DNA of 64,000 nucleotides from Orrella daihaiensis (GTDB lineage Bacteria > Pseudomonadota > Gammaproteobacteria > Burkholderiales > Burkholderiaceae_B), in NCBI RefSeq assembly GCF_022811525.1, contig NZ_CP063982.1, positions 1,302,001-1,366,000 of the forward strand. Direction: 5' to 3'. The position numbers and the translations under genes are program-made. The notes beneath the pieces are model-generated. The model was not told where the DNA came from. It made no database searches and worked only from the letters and a program-made list of their open reading frames with translations. Below are positions 8,601 to 16,913 of this stretch, piece by piece. Each line of letters opens with the position of its first letter. Position 1 is the stretch's first letter.

Positions 8601-9787
8601 ATGCTGCGACGAGGAGACTTTCTCATGATACAGAATCGAATCAACGAAGGCGCGTATGTCAAAGACATTGCCGCCGAACTTAAGGTCAGCCCCAAGACGG
8701 TTAGCCGAGCGCTTAAGCGAGGCAGCGCGCCGACGGGCAAGCCTGGCCGACCGATGCGCAGCAAGCTCGACCCGTTTAAGCCGAGAATTGATGAATTGCT
8801 GGCGCGCAACGCGTCTGGAATGCCCAGGTGATCCTGCGTGAGCTGCAGGCGGTTGGCTTCAAGGGTAGTTACACCATCGTCAGGGACTATATCCATCCCA
8901 AGCGCGTCTTGCGTCCAAGCAAGGCAACGGTACGGTTTGAGACTTACCCGGGTCGCCAACTGCAAAGTGATTGGGGCGAACTCATGACCGTGATTGGCGG
9001 CGTCCGTACCAAAGCGTACTTCTGCGTCAATGAACTGACACACAGCCGTCGGTTTCATGTCTGGGCAGCCACTAGCTTGGATGCCAACCACACCTACGAG
9101 GCGATCATCCGAGCCTTTGAGCACTTTGACGGCGTGCCCATGGAGGTGTTGGTTGACAACCAGAAGGCTGCCGTTATCAGTCACGGCAAAGATGGCAACA
9201 TCCGGTTTAACCAACGCTTTATCGATATGGGTGAGCATTACGGATTCACGCCAAAGGCGTGTAAGCCAGCCAGGCCCCAGACCAAGGGGAAGGTCGAGCG
9301 CATGGTGCGGTACGTGAAGGAGAACTTCTTTGTCCGCTACCAGGCCTTCGACAGCTTTGATGATCTGAACCAGCACCTTCATGTTTGGCTCAGTACCGAG
9401 GTAGATTCGCGGGTGCACGGCACGACAGGACAGGTGGTCTGCGATGCATTCCGTACGGAGCAAGCCTTCCTGCACCCGCTTCGCCAACCTCGGTTTGATA
9501 CGGCCTATATCGAACCGCGCCGTGTGAGCTCGGACGCCTATATCGACGTTAGGGGCAATCGCTACTCGGTTCCGGCTCACCTCGTGGGGCAAACTGTGCG
9601 TGTCTACATCGGGCTCGAGGGCGATTTGCGCGTCGCTGATAGCTATGACCAATGGGTTGCTTATCATCGGCTTCGTCCCAAAGTGGCAGGTTGGGCTACT
9701 GACAGTAGTCATCACAAACCGCTTTGGGAGAAAGTGGTCGGCAAGGTTCAACGCCGTGATCTGTCGGTCTACGAGGAGGTGCTGTGA
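8601..9787 (+). pseudogene. istA: IS21 transposase IstA, frameshifted
   Basis: Two overlapping frames make up one gene. Residues 1-76 (8601-8831) hold the N-terminal helix-turn-helix, with DIAAELKVSPKTVSRALKRG. The reading continues in another phase from about 8811 (VWNAQVILREL) through 9787, carrying the DDE integrase core: DWGE, the second Asp in VEVLVDNQK-like MEVLVDNQKAA, and Glu in the KGKVER segment, followed by the Mu-type C-terminal beta domain (VRGNRYSVPAHLVG). The switch is at GCAACGCGTCTGG near 8810; a net loss of one base restores the family sequence. No slippery heptamer is present, so this is a mutation rather than programmed frameshifting. The last stop overlaps the istB start. 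Confidence 0.88.
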
Positions 9788-10551
9788 TGGAGCTGATTGC
9801 ACTTCTGGATAAATTGCGCCTGAATACCTTGGCTGAGCGGTTAGAGACGGTTTGCGAGACGGCAGCCAAACGGGAGCTGAACTATAAAGAGTTCTTGACC
9901 GAAGCCTTGAACGTTGAGTTGGGTGACCGACAACAGAAAGGGATCGAACAGCGGACAACACTGGCTCGGCTTCCCTATATCAAGACCATTGAACAGTTCG
10001 ACTTCTCATTCCAGCCTTCAATCGACAAGAAGGTCATCAGGGAGCTTGCTGGCCTAGGGTTTGTAGAACGATCAGAGAACGTGATCCTGCTCGGGCCGCC
10101 AGGTGTGGGCAAGACCCACCTGAGCATCGCCTTGGCAGTCAAAGCCATCACAGCCGGTCACAGAGTGCTCTTCATGACACTGGATCAAATGCTCACTAAG
10201 CTCAAACGGGCCAGAGAGGAGAACAAGCTCGAGAAGGTGCTCACCACACTGGTTCAGCCCAAAGTCCTGGTTCTGGATGAGATTGGCTACATGCCCATGG
10301 GGCGCGAAGATGCCAGTCTCTTCTTCAGAGTGATCACAAGGCGGTACGAGAAGGCATCCACCATCTTGACGTCCAACAAGAGCTTTGTGGACTGGGGTGA
10401 GGTGTTTGGCGACCCGGTACTGGCCACCGCCATTCTGGATCGACTGTTGCATCACGCCACAACGCTAAACATCAAAGGCGAAAGTTACCGACTGAGGGAG
10501 AAGCGCCGAGCAGGCCTGCTCGGCGCTTCTCCCTCTCCAAAACCAGAGTAA
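9784..10551 (+). CDS. istB: IS21 helper ATPase IstB
   Basis: A 255-residue AAA+ ATPase that assists IstA in target choice and strand transfer. Visible motifs are Walker A GPPGVGKTH (about residues 102-110), Walker B LVLDEIGYMP, and a sensor segment ILTSNKSFVDWGEVFGD, all typical of IstB/DnaC-like proteins; the N-terminal region is the family's IstA-interacting part. GTG 9784 is followed directly by ATG 9787, which overlaps the istA stop (TGATG), so translation is coupled. The length is normal. It appears intact, but with istA broken the element depends on another copy to move. Confidence 0.93.
   Translation: MMELIALLDKLRLNTLAERLETVCETAAKRELNYKEFLTEALNVELGDRQQKGIEQRTTLARLPYIKTIEQFDFSFQPSIDKKVIRELAGLGFVERSENVILLGPPGVGKTHLSIALAVKAITAGHRVLFMTLDQMLTKLKRAREENKLEKVLTTLVQPKVLVLDEIGYMPMGREDASLFFRVITRRYEKASTILTSNKSFVDWGEVFGDPVLATAILDRLLHHATTLNIKGESYRLREKRRAGLLGASPSPKPE
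10496..10533. repeat. Perfect 38-bp palindrome at the 3' end of istB
   Basis: Two adjacent 19-base arms (GGGAGAAGCGCCGAGCAGG and its exact complement) form a GC-rich stem with essentially no spacer inside the last istB codons. There is no T-tract after it. It may act as a terminator-like or RNA-stabilising hairpin within the IS. Confidence 0.8.
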
Positions 10552-10628
10552 AACTTAACTGAGGAGGAGATGCTGGCTGAACTCACTACTGAATCCCGCT
10601 AAACCGAAGACTATTTCCCGTTAACTGT

Positions 10629-10677
10629 GGGACAAAATATTCCGTCAAAAAGCGGACAAAGTTAGTTGCTGTTGACA
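10629..10677. repeat. IS21 right terminal region
   Basis: The inverse of the left end: reading leftward from 10677 it begins TGTCA and contains TTTGTCCG and GGAATATTTTGTCCC. The outer end abuts the GTTTA duplication at 10678-10682. Confidence 0.85.
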
Positions 10678-10679
10678 GT

Positions 10680-12623
10680 TTAAGGTTGGACATGAGCGAT
10701 TGCAGCTAATTTGGTGACTGTTTCAGCTAGGCTCATTGATGGGGCTGCTACAAACTCAGCCTGCTCTGGTGGCTCGTAAGTGCCTGAGATCCCTGTCATA
10801 TTTGGAATTTTCCCTGCTCTAGCTTTTTTGTAGAGTCCCTTAGGGTCTCTCAATTCACAAACCTCAATCGGTGTGTTTACATAGACCTCTACGAACGCAT
10901 CCTTTCCAATTAGGTCTCGTGCCATCTCCCGCTCTTGCCTGAATGGCGAAATAAATGCAACCATGACCACCAAACCAGCATCTAGCATCAGTCGTGCAAC
11001 TTCAGCGATGCGGCGAATGTTTTCTACCCGGTCGGCCTCAGAAAATCCCAAGTCCTTGTTTAGACCCTGCCGGATATTGTCACCATCCAAAACATAGGTT
11101 CGCATGCCTCTACGGTGCAACTCCTTCTCTAACGCGTTGGCAATAGTGGACTTCCCCGATCCCGATAGTCCGGTAAACCAAAACACCTTAGCTGGGTGAC
11201 CGTTTAGTCGCTCACGATCTTCGCGGGTGATGCTCAGCGCTTGTTTGTGGACGTTCTGTGACCTTCTGAGACTGTGACGAATCATCCCAGCACCGATGGT
11301 GGCATTCGTAAACCGATCAACTAGAATAAAGCTACCCAGCTGCGGGTTCTTAGCGTAAGTGTCGCAGGCAATCGGTTTAGACGTCGAGATATTACAAACC
11401 GCAATGTCGTTGAGCCTAAGTTGCGCAGAAGCCTCCTTTGCGAATGTGCTTACGTTGATTCTGTGCTTGATGTGAGAAACCGAACTTGGCATCCACTGGG
11501 TGGCCAGTTTTAAGTCATATGTCCGGCCGGGCAAGCCGGCTTGATCGTAAAGCCACACAATTGTGGCCTCGAACTGATCTGTCATTTCCAACGGCCGTTG
11601 GGACAGGGTGAGAACATCTCCACGCGAGACATCAATCTCGCGGTCTAACGTCAACGTGACCGCCTGGTCGGCTGATGCATCTTCGCGATTCCCATCCATT
11701 GTCACAATTTCTGAGACAGTTGCGATCTGACCAGAGGCCGTCACCCGCACCTCGTCCCCCACACGCACACTACCGCTTGCAACGGTCCCGGCAAACCCCC
11801 GAAAGCTTGAGTTTGGTCGATTCACCCACTGTACTGGAAACACAAAGTCTTCTGACACCTGACGTTGGATCTCAACTGTATCTAGGTAGCCAACCAAAGT
11901 CGGCCCCTGATACCAATTCGTGTTTTTTGAGCGAGAAGTGATGTTGTCACCCTTTAAGGCGCTCAAGGGAATCGCTACCACTGACTCAAATCTTAGGTCT
12001 CGGACAAAACCCTCAAATTCCGACTCAATGGTGCGATAAACGGATTCATCGTAGCCAACAAGGTCCATCTTGTTGATCGCCAAGACCACATGGCGAATTC
12101 CAACAAGTGATGTCAGAAAGGCGTGCCGCCGAGTTTGCGTCAAAATTCCGTTTCTGGCATCCACCAAAAGAATTGCAAGATCGGCGGTGGATGCACCTGT
12201 CACCATGTTTCGGGTGTATTGCTCGTGACCTGGCGTGTCAGCAACGATGAACTTTCTGGCTGATGAAGAGAAGAACCGGTACGCCACATCAATCGTGATT
12301 CCCTGTTCCCGCTCAGCGGCAAGCCCATCCACCAAAAGGGCGAAATCGATTTCTTCGCCTTGCGTGCCGAACTTTTTTGAGTCAGTCTGTAGAGCTGCCA
12401 CCTGGTCATCGAATAGTTGCTGAGCCTCCCACAAGAGCCGGCCGATGAGGGTACTTTTTCCATCATCGACGCTGCCACAGGTGATAAATCGCAGCAAATC
12501 CTGTCCTTGTTGTTGCTGGAGAAACTCTTCAATGGTGGCAGACTGAACAATTTTTCGATTACTCATCTTGTTAGACTGAGAGTCGGTCACTGTTTGTTTT
12601 GTGGGTTGTTTAGTGCGCGGCAT
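10680..12623 (-). CDS. cysNC: Bifunctional sulfate adenylyltransferase GTPase subunit / APS kinase (CysN-CysC, NodQ-like)
   Basis: A 647-residue fusion. Residues ~25-450 are CysN: P-loop GSVDDGKS at 50-57, EREQGITID switch region, DTPGHEQY and NKMD are the EF-Tu-type GTPase motifs, followed by two beta-barrel domains. Residues ~470-647 are CysC, with P-loop GLSGSGKS near 484, DGDNIR and NIRRIAEV, and the PAPS/APS segment DPKGLYKKARAG. With CysD it converts sulfate and ATP to APS, then phosphorylates APS to PAPS, the donor for sulfotransferases. Its ATG overlaps the upstream cysD stop by one base (TGATG). Such fusions are typical of sulfation pathways (NodPQ), not only of cysteine synthesis. 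The stop codon lies inside the IS21 target duplication. Confidence 0.93.
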   Translation of the reverse strand: MPRTKQPTKQTVTDSQSNKMSNRKIVQSATIEEFLQQQQGQDLLRFITCGSVDDGKSTLIGRLLWEAQQLFDDQVAALQTDSKKFGTQGEEIDFALLVDGLAAEREQGITIDVAYRFFSSSARKFIVADTPGHEQYTRNMVTGASTADLAILLVDARNGILTQTRRHAFLTSLVGIRHVVLAINKMDLVGYDESVYRTIESEFEGFVRDLRFESVVAIPLSALKGDNITSRSKNTNWYQGPTLVGYLDTVEIQRQVSEDFVFPVQWVNRPNSSFRGFAGTVASGSVRVGDEVRVTASGQIATVSEIVTMDGNREDASADQAVTLTLDREIDVSRGDVLTLSQRPLEMTDQFEATIVWLYDQAGLPGRTYDLKLATQWMPSSVSHIKHRINVSTFAKEASAQLRLNDIAVCNISTSKPIACDTYAKNPQLGSFILVDRFTNATIGAGMIRHSLRRSQNVHKQALSITREDRERLNGHPAKVFWFTGLSGSGKSTIANALEKELHRRGMRTYVLDGDNIRQGLNKDLGFSEADRVENIRRIAEVARLMLDAGLVVMVAFISPFRQEREMARDLIGKDAFVEVYVNTPIEVCELRDPKGLYKKARAGKIPNMTGISGTYEPPEQAEFVAAPSMSLAETVTKLAAIAHVQP

Positions 12624-14071
12624 CAGAAGTGACCCTCCTGTTTCTTCTTTTCAAAGCCATGGGGTGAGTCATGGTCTACCACACGGCCCTGACGCTCCGA
12701 CCGCTTGGCATTGAGCACTTCAAGAATGACCTCTGGCAAGGTGTCTGCTGTTGATTCAATCGCGCCGGTCAGTGGGTAGCAGCCGAGGCTTCGGAACCGA
12801 ACCATCTTCTCTTGAATTTCCTCGCCAGGCAGAAGCCTGAAGCGATCATCATCAATCATCAAAATGATGCCGTTGCGTACAACCACAGGACGCTTCTTGG
12901 CGAAGTAAAGTGGGACAACAGCGATGTTTTGCAGGTAGATGTACTGCCAGATATCGAGCTCAGTCCAGTTTGACAAAGGAAACACACGGATGCTCTCGCC
13001 CTTGTTTTTTCTGGTGTTGTAGAGATTCCAAAGTTCTGGACGCTGCTGCTTGGGATCCCACCGATGGGTTGCGCTGCGGAAAGAAAAAACCCGCTCCTTG
13101 GCTCTTGACTTTTCTTCATCGCGGCGAGCGCCGCCAAACATGACGTCAAATTTGTATTTGTCCAGCGCCTGCTTCAGACCGTCAACTTTGGTAATGTCAA
13201 CAAATAGGCTCGATCCATGATCAAAAGGGTTAATCTCCTTGGCGATCGCTTCCGGATTGGTATAGACGAGCAGTTCCATGCCGCTGATCTGCGCGATCTT
13301 GTCGCGAAACAGGTACATTTCGCGAAACTTCCAGCGTGTGTCAACATGCAACATAGGGAAAGGCGGTGAGGCCGGATAGAAAGCTTTTCTGGTCAGATGC
13401 ATCATGACGGCACTGTCCTTGCCAATTGAATGCATCAAAACAGGGTTTTCTGCCTCCGCCACAGCCTCGCGAATGATGTAAGTGCTCTCGGCTTCCAAGC
13501 GTTTGAGATGGGGCGTCAGCTCACCTATTGGCTTGGTGTCCAGGTCGATTGACAAGCGGGGCGCATAGACCGACTCAGCGAACTCAATTTCGGCTGGCAG
13601 CGGTGTACCTAGTAGCCACGGCACTAGATCTCCGCTAGCCAGTAACAGCAGCGATTTGCCGACAAACGCGGCAATTTCTTTTAGACCTTCAATTACCTTC
13701 GCCTGGTTCACATCGCCATGGATGGGAAGCCAGTAGCGTGCCCCGCGGGGATCGTTGACGTGAAGCACGGTCAGATGAGGAAATTGCTGTGGTCGATGAA
13801 GTTGCCCGAAGACTACCAAGTTGCGCTTGGCTCGAGCACGCTCGATCACCCAATCCACAAGCAAGCGGTTTGCTGTTTGACCGAATTCGTCAGTCACGGA
13901 ATCAGCCACCAACTCCTGAGGCCACAGGCCTAACTCGTGCAGATGCCGCTCAGTTGTGCGTTTTGAGTCGCAAACGCCGAGGCTGCGCAGATGCTCAAAA
14001 GCTATCTCAGTGCTCCATACCGCGGGCTTGTCAAGACCATAAATTTCGACGTTAGGCTGCTCGGTGTTCAT
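12623..14071 (-). CDS. cysD: Sulfate adenylyltransferase subunit 2 with an extra N-terminal domain
   Basis: 482 residues against ~300 for ordinary CysD. Residues ~184-482 are a complete CysD: LEAESTYIIREA, the PP-loop SIGKDS at 215-220, LHVDTRWKFREMY, GGARRDEEKSRAKER and the LGCYPLTGA-type end. It hydrolyses ATP at the alpha-beta bond to adenylate sulfate, driven by CysN. Residues 1-~183 form a separate segment (AFEHLRSLGVCDSKRTTERH, WLPIHGDVNQAKVIEGL, LLASGDLVPWLLG) that I do not recognise; it has the length of a folded domain. The ATG at 14071 is preceded by AAAGAGA, so the extension belongs to the gene. Coupled to cysNC and near a sulfotransferase gene, this looks like a dedicated PAPS-supply enzyme. 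Confidence 0.9.
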   Translation of the reverse strand: MNTEQPNVEIYGLDKPAVWSTEIAFEHLRSLGVCDSKRTTERHLHELGLWPQELVADSVTDEFGQTANRLLVDWVIERARAKRNLVVFGQLHRPQQFPHLTVLHVNDPRGARYWLPIHGDVNQAKVIEGLKEIAAFVGKSLLLLASGDLVPWLLGTPLPAEIEFAESVYAPRLSIDLDTKPIGELTPHLKRLEAESTYIIREAVAEAENPVLMHSIGKDSAVMMHLTRKAFYPASPPFPMLHVDTRWKFREMYLFRDKIAQISGMELLVYTNPEAIAKEINPFDHGSSLFVDITKVDGLKQALDKYKFDVMFGGARRDEEKSRAKERVFSFRSATHRWDPKQQRPELWNLYNTRKNKGESIRVFPLSNWTELDIWQYIYLQNIAVVPLYFAKKRPVVVRNGIILMIDDDRFRLLPGEEIQEKMVRFRSLGCYPLTGAIESTADTLPEVILEVLNAKRSERQGRVVDHDSPHGFEKKKQEGHF

Positions 14072-14510
14072 GTAATCTCTTTAACTTGTGTGTCGCAATA
14101 TGCATTTGCAGTTGTTTTTTAAATCATAATGTGAGTAAATACCAATTTTATTTCAAAATTAGTCTTTGTAAAACAAATTGCGTCAATTGTGAGGGTCAAT
14201 CAAATCGCAAGCAAATTCGCGGCTTGAAGATTGCATGCGGTGATAACCAGCTCCAAAAGCTGGTAAGCCCCGATATGGGAAAGGCGCCCACTAGTTAAAG
14301 TTAGCTTATGACCAGACTTTTCCCTCGTGCCGAAAAGTGGATAAGTGACAGACTTTATTTGCCCGCCTCGCAGGAACTCGTGGGCCAGTCCGGCTACGCC
14401 GCGCTAGGAACGACGCGAAAGGTCTTGAAGCTACGGCTGAACACCGCAAAAGTCACTGCAATTGTGTACTGCCCGACTCGATTGATGGAAATGCACTTGC
14501 GGGCGGGCTC
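14072..14510. other. Divergent promoter region of cysD and tauE-like gene
   Basis: 439 bases between the two divergent genes. The part next to cysD is AT-rich and probably contains its promoter. A 68-codon frame (14308-14514) overlaps the next start as GTGA, but its sequence resembles nothing I know and has no ribosome-binding site I trust. No other structure seen. Confidence 0.5.
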
Positions 14511-15290
14511 GTGATAGACCTACCTTACGTCGTTGCCGGCGCCATCACCGGCTTTATTGTTGGAGTGACCGGGGTTGGGGCTGGGGCTCTAATGACGCCG
14601 CTACTGCTGATTTTTTTTGGTGTGTCACCTACGACTGCCGTAGCGACTGATCTTTGGTTTGCAGCGATTACGAAACTAGTTGGAGCACGCATTCATCAGA
14701 AGGGGGGCCAAGTCGATTGGCAAATCGTTAAACGACTGTGGGCTGGGAGTCTACCCATTGCAGCTTTGGTCGTGTTGGTCGTCGCATTGGGTGACCCAAT
14801 AGCAAAGGTGCAATGGCTCACCACAGCAATTGGGCTGGTGATTATCATCACCGCGCTAGGTTTGTTGGTCGCACCGGCTGTACTTGCTCGCGCCAAAAGC
14901 AATCGCCTCTCAGCACCGTCGAAGTTCAAAGCTGCCCAGCCAATGTTGACCGTGATTGCAGGGGCGGTTCTGGGGCTTTGTGTTGCATTAACCTCTGTCG
15001 GTGCGGGCGCGTTGGGTTCGGTTATGCTGCTGTACCTATATCCACTTCGGATGACACCGCATAAGTTGGTTGCCACCGACCTAGTTCACGCAATCCCGTT
15101 GGCTGTGGTCGCCGGCACTGGCTACTTGATCGCAGGGCTTGTGGATTGGATCATGCTGATGAACCTTTTGATGGGTTCAGTGCCTGCGATTGTGCTCGGT
15201 AGCCTTTGGGCACAAAAACTATCTGGCAGATGGATACAGATTGCGTTGGCGGTGGTGTTGTTCGCGGCGGGTGTAAAAACCTTGAGCTAA
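14511..15290 (+). CDS. TauE/SafE family membrane anion exporter
   Basis: A 259-residue polytopic membrane protein made of two related halves: GVTGVGAGALMTPLLL near residue 18 and TSVGAGALGSVMLLYLY near 160. This is the internal duplication of the TauE/SafE (DUF81) family, whose members move sulfite, sulfoacetate and related anions across the inner membrane. About seven or eight hydrophobic helices are visible. The GTG at 14511 is the first plausible start; the ribosome-binding site is weak (GGGCGGG). Divergent from cysD-cysNC, it plausibly handles a sulfur anion linked to APS/PAPS metabolism. Direction and substrate are not readable from sequence. Confidence 0.8.
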   Translation: MIDLPYVVAGAITGFIVGVTGVGAGALMTPLLLIFFGVSPTTAVATDLWFAAITKLVGARIHQKGGQVDWQIVKRLWAGSLPIAALVVLVVALGDPIAKVQWLTTAIGLVIIITALGLLVAPAVLARAKSNRLSAPSKFKAAQPMLTVIAGAVLGLCVALTSVGAGALGSVMLLYLYPLRMTPHKLVATDLVHAIPLAVVAGTGYLIAGLVDWIMLMNLLMGSVPAIVLGSLWAQKLSGRWIQIALAVVLFAAGVKTLS

Positions 15291-15562
15291 TGAACTGACT
15301 GCCTGAGAATAGACCCATACCTCATCAACAGAACGTCGAGGCTGCGGAAAAATGTGGACGCGAGACTGTGCAAAGATTTTCGAGAAATTGCCTTACCGTC
15401 TCGGGTGCCTGCGGGAAGATGGAGGTTAGTCTTATGCATCAACGTTGGAGCTTGCTGACTGGCAAAAAAATCTCAAAGATGAGTGACCTGGTTCTTGAAA
15501 GCTTCTGTAATCTGCCGACGCCAGCAAAAGCGCGGGGAAACCAAGCCAAAAGGAATGACTAG

Positions 15563-16885
15563 TTGAGATCTGTTCGTTCTTCGGGTCCATTGGTAGCGCG
15601 TCGAGCGAGGGAAAGCTTTTCAGGCAATCTGTTCGTGAGCTTTGTCATACCGCTCTACAACCATTTGGCAGAGAGTAAGAAGATGCTGTCCTCGCTGCAG
15701 GCATCACTGCCCGACAGCTTGAGCTATGAAATCATTCTGGCTGATGATGCCTCAACGGATGGAACCGGGGCCTGGCTCGATTCGCTCAATGATCCCAGGG
15801 TCAAAGTTCTTAAGCACGAGACAAATCTTGGTTTTGCGGCAAACAACAACGCAGCGGTTCGACTAGCCGACGGTGCAGTGCTGGGGCTTTTGAATAGCGA
15901 CCTCATATTTTCAGGCGGGTGGTTTGAACAGATGCTCGCGGTCCTCGAATCAGCCTCACTGAATAGTGGTCTAGTCGGTAATGTTCAGCGCAGGGTATCG
16001 GACGGTAGCATTGATCATGTCGGCGTGACAATATCTCCTGAGGCTCAGTTTAGTCACTCACACGAAATTCCTGATTTGCATACCCATCATCGCAAGGTTG
16101 TGGGAGTCACCGGTGCCTGCGTGCTCACTCGCAAGGCAGATTTTGAAGCTGTCGGTGGATTTGACGAAACATTTTTGAATGGCGCAGAGGATATCGACCT
16201 TTGCTACAAGCTACGCGCCATGGGCAAGTCTATCAATGTTGCTACACAAAGCGTCGTGCAGCATCACGTAAGCCTGTCCAGAAAACGTAATACCGATCAA
16301 GACATCAGAAACAGTCGGCATCTGTTTTCTAAATGGGGCAAGGAGATTAGGCGAGATCTGGCTGATGTTTGGCGGCGCCTGCTCGCCGAGAACGCCCGAG
16401 GATACCGAAAGTACATCGCTGGTGATTTTTCCAGTGAGTTATTGGAATCCCCCAATCTCTTGGCCAACCTGATTGCAAAAATGATGATCGATCGTGAGCA
16501 AGCTGAATGGGCAAGGCGCCTGCAAGACTCGTCTGATGCATCTCCCCAACCCGTCGCGGTGACTTGGCGTGGTTTGTCGTATGACACCAATCTGAAGCAG
16601 TACGTTTTGGAAGGGGAAGCCGAATTTTTTGTTCGGGTTGATTACGCGAGCAACTTTTATATCTGTGGTGCTGCCGTAGACGTTACGGCACCTAACGCGC
16701 AAATTGAGATTACCGTCAACGGCATGCAGGTCTTGACCGTTACGTTTGATCGGCTCAAGGAGGTCAACGCAGGGATCGTAGGCCCACTTATGTTGCCAAG
16801 CATTCAAAACGTCTTCCGTGTGCGAACAACAAAGCCCTTGATCCTCACGCACATCGTCATCAGCGACCAAAGAGTGGATCTGTAG
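15563..16885 (+). CDS. Family 2 glycosyltransferase with extra C-terminal region
   Basis: A 440-residue protein. Residues ~26-270 are a GT-A fold: FVSFVIPLYNH, the donor-binding ILADDASTDGT, NLGFAANNNAA, metal-binding LNSDLIF, and the acceptor segment FDETFLNGAEDIDLCYKLR near residue 210, typical of O-antigen/rhamnosyltransferase-type GT2 enzymes. The last ~120 residues (EGEAEFFVRVDYASNF onwards) look like a beta-rich appended domain of unknown role. The TTG start at 15563 is supported by AAGGA about nine bases upstream. It probably extends the same surface glycan as the upstream locus. It ends 28 bases before the convergent integrase gene, which marks the right edge of the polysaccharide region. 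Confidence 0.85.
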   Translation: MRSVRSSGPLVARRARESFSGNLFVSFVIPLYNHLAESKKMLSSLQASLPDSLSYEIILADDASTDGTGAWLDSLNDPRVKVLKHETNLGFAANNNAAVRLADGAVLGLLNSDLIFSGGWFEQMLAVLESASLNSGLVGNVQRRVSDGSIDHVGVTISPEAQFSHSHEIPDLHTHHRKVVGVTGACVLTRKADFEAVGGFDETFLNGAEDIDLCYKLRAMGKSINVATQSVVQHHVSLSRKRNTDQDIRNSRHLFSKWGKEIRRDLADVWRRLLAENARGYRKYIAGDFSSELLESPNLLANLIAKMMIDREQAEWARRLQDSSDASPQPVAVTWRGLSYDTNLKQYVLEGEAEFFVRVDYASNFYICGAAVDVTAPNAQIEITVNGMQVLTVTFDRLKEVNAGIVGPLMLPSIQNVFRVRTTKPLILTHIVISDQRVDL

Positions 16886-16913
16886 TTTTCTGCGCCCTGT
16901 GTTGGATTGTCTA

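Larger units (their letters stand above)
8493..10677 (+). mobile_element. IS21-family insertion sequence (istA frameshifted)
   Basis: A 2185-bp element bounded by TGTCA...TGACA termini with imperfect inverted repeats and flanked by the duplicated target GTTTA (8488-8492 and 10678-10682). It carries istA (broken) and istB in the usual overlapping order. It was inserted in the ~115-bp convergent gap between the sulfotransferase gene and cysNC. The right target copy contains the cysNC stop codon, so both neighbours stayed intact. Sharp ends and an identical duplication suggest a recent event, although the element can no longer make full-length IstA. Confidence 0.92.

Noticed and set aside
8576..9961. 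Long 461-codon open frame on the minus strand opposite istA
   Set aside because: It is the antisense shadow of istA; its sequence has no domain, and the plus strand encodes a clear transposase.
14308..14514. 68-codon frame ending in a GTGA overlap with the TauE-like gene
   Set aside because: The overlap is suggestive, but there is no ribosome-binding site or family resemblance; kept only as a remark in the gap entry.
15368..15562. 64-codon frame ending directly before the GT2 start
   Set aside because: No recognisable sequence; the abutting stop is likely chance.
16886..16913. Attachment site next to the integrase
   Set aside because: No tRNA gene or matching direct repeat was found on either side within the window.
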